Source: Caulobacteraceae bacterium (GTDB lineage Bacteria; Pseudomonadota; Alphaproteobacteria; Caulobacterales; Caulobacteraceae). Taken from it: 10,398 nucleotides of DNA. The position numbers and the translations under genes are program-made. The stretch's first letter is position 1. Every line of letters begins with the position of its first letter. The notes beneath the pieces were generated by a model that did no database searches, was not told the origin of the DNA, and saw only the letters and a program-made list of their open reading frames with translations. Location: the NCBI GenBank assembly GCA_947452665.1, contig CANGEH010000056.1, forward strand, positions 1 to 10,398, written 5' to 3'. Positions 6,448 through 10,398 of the stretch are shown one piece after another.

Positions 6448-7049
6448 GCGCCACCTTTTGTGCAGGACACTGTTTTCAGGGTTGGAAAGGCAATGGCGGC
6501 GAAATTGGCCCGCGCCGCGTCTTGCGGATTATAGAGCCGCAAGGTCAGGCTGAAATTTCCCGCATTCTTGGAGGAAATCCAGTCGGCCGCGCCCGCTTGA
6601 TCTGCCGCAATCCGAGCCGTCCATCGACCTGTTGGCGTGGCATGGGCAGCGGTGCGGGTCATATCGACCGACTGGGCGTCATCGCCATTGACCGGCAAGA
6701 AGTCGTGCGCATCATAAATCGTTACCGACCACCAGCGTGCGGGCATGGCACCGCCCTCTAGGGCATAGACACACGAGGGCTTTAGCGGCCCGCCATGCTC
6801 GTCTGTGGAGCGGGAAAAATACATGGCCTCGGCCTGGGTCAGGGCCAAGAGGCCGCTCTTGGCGACAATGCCGCGCGTATAGGGATCGGCCGCCTTGGCC
6901 CCGGTCAGGTGATTGCCGGTCCAGCCGTCCACAGTCTGACTGCCCATACCCGCCCCAAGCCCGCCGCTTTTAAGCACCAAGACCGCTGAGCCCAGCCCCA
7001 AACCGACGCCAAGACTTAGCAAAAGCGCGGTTTTTAGGACCGACCTCAC
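6444..7049 (-). CDS. DUF1214 domain protein, membrane-anchored
   Basis: From GTG at 7049 the protein has 201 residues with a hydrophobic N-terminus (about 6-26), suggesting a periplasmic protein held by an anchor or uncleaved signal. The conserved features DPYTRG (55-60), MYFSRSTDEHGGPL (76-89), RWWSVTIYD (105-113) and FSLTLRLYNP (166-175) identify DUF1214. Cys93 and Cys196 are the only cysteines and could be paired. The open frame runs upstream to 7163, but that extension has no membrane-protein character and relatives begin with MRxxLxxALL-type sequences; AGGTGA lies just upstream of the chosen GTG. It is first of a two-gene operon with the DUF1254 gene (ATGA overlap). The biochemical role is unknown; the constant pairing suggests a complex. 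Confidence 0.8.
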   Translation of the reverse strand: MRSVLKTALLLSLGVGLGLGSAVLVLKSGGLGAGMGSQTVDGWTGNHLTGAKAADPYTRGIVAKSGLLALTQAEAMYFSRSTDEHGGPLKPSCVYALEGGAMPARWWSVTIYDAHDFLPVNGDDAQSVDMTRTAAHATPTGRWTARIAADQAGAADWISSKNAGNFSLTLRLYNPQDAARANFAAIAFPTLKTVSCTKGGA

Positions 7050-7109
7050 GGCATCACCTGGCAATTCGTCTGGATGCTTAAGGAATTCATGGCGGCCGCT
7101 CCCAACAGG

Positions 7110-7139
7110 CTTATAAGTTGAAGCCACGATAGACACCAA
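7110..7139 (-). promoter_or_regulatory. Candidate promoter of the DUF1214-DUF1254 operon
   Basis: On the minus strand, TTGGTG (bases 7139-7134) and TATAAG (7115-7110) are separated by 18 bp and lie about 60 bp upstream of the GTG start. The -10 has five of six sigma-70 consensus matches, the -35 only three or four. The -10 sits in the palindrome CTTATAAG, so it could in principle also be read toward the SDR gene, but no -35 is seen on that side. Confidence 0.35.
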
Positions 7140-7183
7140 AGCGCTCCGCAAGCAATGGGGCACACTCTAGGGGAAACACAGTC

Positions 7184-7957
7184 ATGAATCTGGACCTTAC
7201 CGATCGGGTTATCTTTGTTGCCGGGGCCAGCCGCGGCATTGGTCTGGGCATTGTCGAGGCCTGCCTGGCTGATGGGGCCAAGGTGGCCATGACCGCCCGG
7301 GGCCAAGAATCCCTGGACGCGGCCCATGCCCGCCTTGCCGCCCAGTATGGTGCCGACAAGTTGTGGTCCATGGCCGGTGATATGCGCGATGCCGACACGA
7401 TTGATGAGGCGGTAAACCGGGTCGAGGCTGAATTTGGCCCAATCTTTGGCGCGGTTGCCAATGTTGGCCTGCATCCCTGCCCCAATGGCTTTGACATTGA
7501 TGATGCCACCTGGGATGCTGGGTTTTCACAAAACCTAGACAGCGCCTATCGCCTAGCCCGCAGCGCGCTAAAGCCGATGACGACGCGGGGCGAGGGCTCG
7601 GTGCTGTTTATCAGCTCAATAGCGGGGCTTGGCGCCCTGGGCACACCGCTCACCTATGGCACAGCCAAGGCCGCCATGAACCATATGGCCAAGGAATTGG
7701 CGCGGATCACGGGGGCTAGCGGCGTGCGGGTCAATGTGATTGCGCCGGGCAATATTGTCTTTCCGGACGGCGATTGGGAAGCGCGCGCCAATGGCCCAAA
7801 TGGCGACAAGGTCATGCGCTGGATCAAGCGCGAAGTGCCGATGCGCCGCTTTGGTCACCCTGAGGAAATCGGCTCGGCCGCCGCCTTCTTGATGAGCAAT
7901 AAGGCTAGCTTTATCACTGGCGCGGTCTTGCCCGTCGATGGCGGCCAAACCCGCTAG
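7184..7957 (+). CDS. Short-chain dehydrogenase/reductase (classical SDR)
   Basis: This 257-residue cytosolic oxidoreductase has the Rossmann cofactor motif GASRGIG (14-20). The active-site tetrad is Asn117, Ser145 (FISSIAG), Tyr158 and Lys162 (YGTAK). The C-terminal AAFLMSN, SFITGAVLPVDGG segment is typical of 3-oxoacyl-ACP reductase-like SDRs. The usual NAG motif after strand 4 reads NVG (93-95), a mild variant. MTARG after strand 2 has Arg39 and no acidic residue at its end, which suggests NADP(H) rather than NAD(H); this is an inference. The substrate is unknown. AGGGGAA about 10 bp upstream supports the ATG. The gene is divergent from DUF1214 across a 134-bp spacer and appears to be monocistronic, with lemA starting 137 bp downstream. 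Confidence 0.9.
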   Translation: MNLDLTDRVIFVAGASRGIGLGIVEACLADGAKVAMTARGQESLDAAHARLAAQYGADKLWSMAGDMRDADTIDEAVNRVEAEFGPIFGAVANVGLHPCPNGFDIDDATWDAGFSQNLDSAYRLARSALKPMTTRGEGSVLFISSIAGLGALGTPLTYGTAKAAMNHMAKELARITGASGVRVNVIAPGNIVFPDGDWEARANGPNGDKVMRWIKREVPMRRFGHPEEIGSAAAFLMSNKASFITGAVLPVDGGQTR

Positions 7958-8006
7958 GCCAAGCGCGGTTAAGGTGACTTGCGCATGGTCAAGCGCCCTG
8001 TTCCGG

Positions 8007-8049
8007 TATAAAACCCAACCAAAGCCAGCGTAGGGCCAGTGCCCTGCGC
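8007..8049 (+). promoter_or_regulatory. Presumed lemA leader: -10-like TATAAA and a strong hairpin
   Basis: In the 137-bp gap between the SDR gene and lemA, 8028-8036 (GCGTAGGGC) pairs with 8041-8049 (GCCCTGCGC) over 9 bp, with one G-T wobble and a 4-nt loop CAGT. TATAAA at 8007-8012 lies upstream and could be a -10 element, though no good -35 is found at normal spacing. No T-run follows the hairpin, so a classical terminator for the SDR gene is unlikely. It would sit at the very 5' end of a lemA transcript. The role is inferred. Confidence 0.35.
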
Positions 8050-8094
8050 CCTTCACCGCCGCCATTTGCGCGGCCAGATAGGGGTCTGACCAAT

Positions 8095-8742
8095 ATGACC
8101 ATTGCGCGTATTCCCACCCGCCTTCGCACACTTGCCCTCGCCATGCTGCTGCCACTCGCGCTTGGGGCCTGCGGTATCAATGCCATTCCAACCAAGGAAG
8201 AACAGGCCAAGGCCGCCTGGGGGGATGTGCAAAGCCAGTATCAGCGCCGCGCCGACCTGATCCCCAATCTGGTCGCCACGGTTCAGGGCTATGCCCAGCA
8301 AGAGCGCGCAGTGCTGGTTGAGGTGACGCAGGCCCGCGCCTCGGCCACCCAGGTCAAGGTCGATGCCTCGACCATTAGCGACCCGGCCAGCTTTGCCAAA
8401 TACCAGGCCGCCCAGTCGCAGCTATCGGGCGTTCTGGGGCGTCTGATGATGATTAGCGAGAAATATCCAGACCTGAAGTCGAACGAAAACTTCCTGGCCC
8501 TGCAATCGCAATTGGAAGGCACCGAAAACCGCATCACGGTCGCAAGGCGCGATTATAATGAGGCGGTGCGGGTCTATAATACCGAAATCCGCACGGTGCC
8601 TGGCGTGATCTGGGCCTCGACCGTCTATCGCTCGGCCAAGCCCTTGCAAGCGTTTGCGGCCACAGAATCGGCCCAGTCCGCGCCCAAGGTCAGCTTTGCT
8701 CCGCCCGCTAGCCCTGCCGCTGCTATGCCGGGCAGCAAATGA
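8095..8742 (+). CDS. lemA: LemA-family lipoprotein
   Basis: The 215-residue product has a lipoprotein signal: basic MTIARIPTRLRT, a hydrophobic core and the lipobox LGAC with Cys26 as the lipidated residue. The mature part is helical. It has the LemA hallmarks QYQRRADLIPNLV (69-type start of the first long helix), YPDLKSNENFLALQSQLEGTE split over the central helices, and ARRDYNEAVRVYN followed by TVPG. These match the antiparallel helical LemA fold. A Pro/Ala-rich tail (about 195-215) ends the protein. It should sit in the periplasm on a membrane leaflet. AGGGG lies 10 nt before the ATG. Its stop overlaps the next start by 4 bp (ATGA), placing it first in an operon with two TPM-domain genes, a widespread arrangement. 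The molecular function is not settled. Confidence 0.93.
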   Translation: MTIARIPTRLRTLALAMLLPLALGACGINAIPTKEEQAKAAWGDVQSQYQRRADLIPNLVATVQGYAQQERAVLVEVTQARASATQVKVDASTISDPASFAKYQAAQSQLSGVLGRLMMISEKYPDLKSNENFLALQSQLEGTENRITVARRDYNEAVRVYNTEIRTVPGVIWASTVYRSAKPLQAFAATESAQSAPKVSFAPPASPAAAMPGSK

Positions 8743-9521
8743 TCCTGACCCGGTCTGGTCCCTTGCGTCTAGCGGCCCTAATCCTCGGGCTAGCCTTGGT
8801 ATGGCTTGCGCCCCAGGCCAAGGCCGCCCCCAGCTTTCCGCCCCTAACCGGGCGGGTGGTTGATCAGGCCCATGTCTTGTCACCGGCCAGCACAGCCGAG
8901 CTGACAACCCAGCTGAAAGACCTAGAGGACAAGACTGGCCATCAGATGGTGGTGGTCACCCTCACCTCACTGCAGGGCTATGAGATCGAGGATTACGGCT
9001 ATCAGCTGGGCCGGACCTGGCAGATTGGCCAAAAGGGCAAGGATGACGGCGTCCTTTTGATCATTGCCCCCAATGAGCGCAAGGTGCGGGTCGAGGTCGG
9101 CTATGGCCTTGAAGGCGTCCTGACCGATGCGCTTAGCAATATCATCCTACAGCGCCAAGTCCTGCCAAGGTTTAAGTCCGGCGATATGGAGGGCGGCATT
9201 ATGGCCGGCACCAAGGCCCTGATCGGCCAGCTATCGGCCGACCCCGAAACCGCAGCCCAGGCCATCAAGGCGGCCAAAAAAGACACTTCGCGCACACAGC
9301 GCAATATTGACCCGGCGGCCATATTCTTCATCGTCCTGTTTGTGCTCTGGGTGCTAGGCGGCGTGTTTGGTCGCAGGCGCGGCGGCCTAGGCGCGCTCTT
9401 GCCCTGGATCATATTGAGCGGCGGCGGCGGTTTCAGGGGCGGCGGCTTTGGCGGCGGCTCGGATAGTTTCGGCGGCGGCGGTGGCTCGTTCGGCGGCGGC
9501 GGATCGTCAGGGAGCTGGTAG
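8739..9521 (+). CDS. TPM-domain membrane protein with Gly-rich tail (YgcG-like)
   Basis: This 260-residue protein has a signal peptide ending near AKA-AP (residue 30). A periplasmic TPM domain (about 35-165) follows with GRVVDQAHVLS, GHQMVVVTL, KDDGVLLIIAPNERKVRVEVG and YGLEGVLTD. A transmembrane helix (about 193-210) comes next, then a basic stop-transfer RRR. The C-terminal tail is almost wholly Gly, Ser and Phe (about 227-260) and ends in SGSW, a familiar ending for this family. TPM domains occur in plant TLP18.3/Psb32 and bacterial YgcG proteins; phosphatase activity has been reported for TLP18.3 but is unproven here. The start overlaps the lemA stop by 4 bp, and the next TPM gene begins 2 bp after this stop, so the three are one operon. 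Confidence 0.92.
   Translation: MILTRSGPLRLAALILGLALVWLAPQAKAAPSFPPLTGRVVDQAHVLSPASTAELTTQLKDLEDKTGHQMVVVTLTSLQGYEIEDYGYQLGRTWQIGQKGKDDGVLLIIAPNERKVRVEVGYGLEGVLTDALSNIILQRQVLPRFKSGDMEGGIMAGTKALIGQLSADPETAAQAIKAAKKDTSRTQRNIDPAAIFFIVLFVLWVLGGVFGRRRGGLGALLPWIILSGGGGFRGGGFGGGSDSFGGGGGSFGGGGSSGSW
9419..9518 (+). repeat. GGC-rich low-complexity tract encoding the Gly-rich tail
   Basis: Repeated GGCGGCGGC blocks interrupted by TTC, TCG and GAT codons encode FGGG/SFGGGG units. The tract is typical for YgcG-like TPM proteins. Expect length differences between related strains through slippage in multiples of three. Confidence 0.6.
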
Positions 9522-9523
9522 CC

Positions 9524-10210
9524 ATGCGCATGACCCCACAAGACCACCACGATATTGCCGAGGCCGTGACCGAGGCCGAGACCCGCACCTCGGCCGAACT
9601 CGTCTGTGTCATCACCCAAGAAAGCGCTGATTATCGCGAAGTGCCGCTAGCCTGGGCCGCGGTTGCCGCCCTGATGGCCCCAGCCGCGGCGTTTTCGCTA
9701 GGCCTTAGCCCTCACCTCCTGACCCATCTGGTCAATGGCTGGGTGGCGGCTCATTCCAGCGGCTTTGACGCCGCCATTCGCGTCAGTCTTGGCGCCTATG
9801 CCATGGCCCAGAGCGCGGTGTTCCTCGCGGTCTGGATGCTGGTCAGCTGGCCCGAGGTGCGCCGCTTTATGACGCCCGCAGGCCTTAGAAACCGCCGTGT
9901 TCACGAGGCCGCATTGCGCCAATTTGTGGCCCGGGGCATTTCCAACACCCAGGAGAAAAACGGCGTCCTGATCTTTGTCTCGCTGCTCGATCGGCGGGTC
10001 GAGGTTCTGGCCGATGCCGGTATCCATGCCGCCGTACCGACCGGCACCTGGGACCAGGCCGTCGGCGCCGTGCGCAAAGCCATGCGCGCCAATAAGCCCG
10101 CCACTGGCCTGGTCGAGGCTGTGCACATCTGCAGCGATGCCCTAGCCCCCGCCTTCCCCGCAGGCGACCACAACCCCAACCAATTGCCCAACCGGCCGGT
10201 GGAAATCTAG
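9524..10210 (+). CDS. TPM-domain membrane protein with two internal helices
   Basis: This 228-residue inner-membrane protein lacks a signal peptide. An N-terminal segment IAEAVTEAETRTSAELVCVIT (11-31) is the opening helix and strand of a TPM fold. Two hydrophobic segments follow (about 43-62 and 88-109), and the fold resumes with HEAALRQFVARGISNTQEKNGVLIFVSLLDRRVEVLAD (127-164) and the TWDQAVGAVRKAMRA helix (175-189). A TPM domain split by two transmembrane helices is the usual layout of the second TPM protein in LemA-TPM-TPM operons. AGGGAG at 9509-9514, inside the upstream gene's end, gives 9-nt spacing to this ATG; the ATG at 9530 is less well placed. The charged fold parts are probably cytoplasmic, opposite to the preceding TPM protein. 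The function is unknown. No clear terminator follows before the tRNA. Confidence 0.88.
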   Translation: MRMTPQDHHDIAEAVTEAETRTSAELVCVITQESADYREVPLAWAAVAALMAPAAAFSLGLSPHLLTHLVNGWVAAHSSGFDAAIRVSLGAYAMAQSAVFLAVWMLVSWPEVRRFMTPAGLRNRRVHEAALRQFVARGISNTQEKNGVLIFVSLLDRRVEVLADAGIHAAVPTGTWDQAVGAVRKAMRANKPATGLVEAVHICSDALAPAFPAGDHNPNQLPNRPVEI

Positions 10211-10269
10211 CCCCGCCGCCCGGCTAAAAATGTTTTATCGCCAATCGTCACAATTCGACGCCCCCAGCC

Positions 10270-10296
10270 TTGCTGCAAGCCGTTCTTTTTTGTAAC
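10270..10296 (+). promoter_or_regulatory. Weak candidate promoter for tRNA-Ser
   Basis: TTGCTG (10270-10275) and TGTAAC (10291-10296) lie 15 bp apart, the second about 11 bp before the tRNA. Matches to sigma-70 consensus are partial and the spacing is short. Between them is a T6 run preceded by the small repeat CTTG-CTG-CAAG, which could instead be a weak terminator for the TPM operon. I cannot choose between the two readings. Confidence 0.25.
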
Positions 10297-10307
10297 AAGG
10301 CCCCAAC

Positions 10308-10398
10308 GGAGACGTGGCCGAGAGGCTGAAGGCACCGCTTTGCTAAAGCGGCGTACCCCTCAAGGGTACCCAGGGTTCGAATCCCTGCGTCTCCGCCA
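10308..10398 (+). tRNA. tRNA-Ser (anticodon GCT)
   Basis: This is a complete 91-nt class II tRNA. The acceptor strands GGAGACG (10308-10314) and CGTCTCC (10388-10394) pair fully, followed by discriminator G and an encoded CCA ending at the last base of the window. The anticodon stem CCGCT/AGCGG (10335-10339, 10347-10351) frames the loop TTGCTAA with anticodon GCT at 10342-10344, reading AGC and AGT serine codons. A long variable arm (GTACCC/GGGTAC, 10353-10369) and the discriminator G confirm serine identity. The T arm is CAGGG-TTCGAAT-CCCTG. tRNA-Ser genes are common integration sites, but the window stops at the 3' end, so nothing can be said about an attachment site. Confidence 0.97.

Noticed and set aside
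7083..7099. Adjacent EcoRI (GAATTC) and NotI (GCGGCCGC) sites, resembling a cloning linker
   Set aside because: The sequence on both sides is continuous natural-looking intergenic DNA, and GGCCGC is common throughout this GC-rich window; coincidence is the simpler reading.
7050..7163. A 38-codon N-terminal extension of the DUF1214 protein to ATG 7163
   Set aside because: The extension is hydrophilic with no family match and would displace the N-terminal membrane segment; the GTG at 7049 has an AGGTGA upstream and the expected N-terminus.
8422..8907. A 161-codon minus-strand frame across the lemA/TPM junction
   Set aside because: It overlaps two strongly supported genes with an ATGA junction and has no recognisable motifs; it is a composition artefact.
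10268..10301. Inverted repeat GCCTTG...CAAGGC around the T6 run before the tRNA
   Set aside because: The stem is only 6 bp with a loop of over 20 nt that contains the T-run itself, so it does not form a terminator of normal geometry.

Overview
The window looks like an ordinary chromosomal stretch of a moderately GC-rich (about 60% by eye) Alphaproteobacterium. The lineage hints are the adjacent small membrane-anchored DUF1214 and DUF1254 proteins and the LemA–TPM–TPM gene set. Caulobacterales or Sphingomonadales would be reasonable guesses, but nothing here fixes the genus. Genes are tightly packed, several with 4-bp ATGA stop/start overlaps. I see no insertion sequence, phage gene, CRISPR array or rRNA.

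Layout from left to right. (1) The 3' end of an APC-family amino acid permease, followed by a rho-independent terminator. (2) An alpha/beta hydrolase on the minus strand, divergent from a plus-strand metallo-beta-lactamase-fold hydrolase that resembles the glyoxalase II-type protein YcbL/GloC and probably starts at TTG. (3) A three-gene plus-strand operon for a MacAB-type tripartite efflux or export pump: periplasmic adaptor, separate ABC ATPase and separate FtsX/MacB-type permease. The adaptor carries an unusual Gly-rich plus helical insert with LTxxQ-like motifs. (4) A minus-strand pair, DUF1214 then DUF1254, overlapping by 4 bp and ending only 3 bp from the permease stop. (5) A plus-strand SDR oxidoreductase divergent from that pair. 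(6) A plus-strand operon of a LemA-family lipoprotein and two TPM-domain membrane proteins. (7) A complete tRNA-Ser(GCT) at the right edge.

The MacAB genes form one export machine lacking only a TolC-like outer-membrane channel, which must be encoded elsewhere. LemA and the two TPM proteins form a conserved envelope gene set of unsettled function. DUF1214 and DUF1254 share sequence motifs and probably act together. The permease, the alpha/beta hydrolase, the MBL hydrolase and the SDR show no obvious pathway link to their neighbours.

I found no clearly new multi-gene defence or mobile system. The points most worth a second look are the insert in the MacA-like adaptor, the matching cysteine and motif architecture of the DUF1214/DUF1254 pair, and a strong hairpin in the presumed lemA leader.
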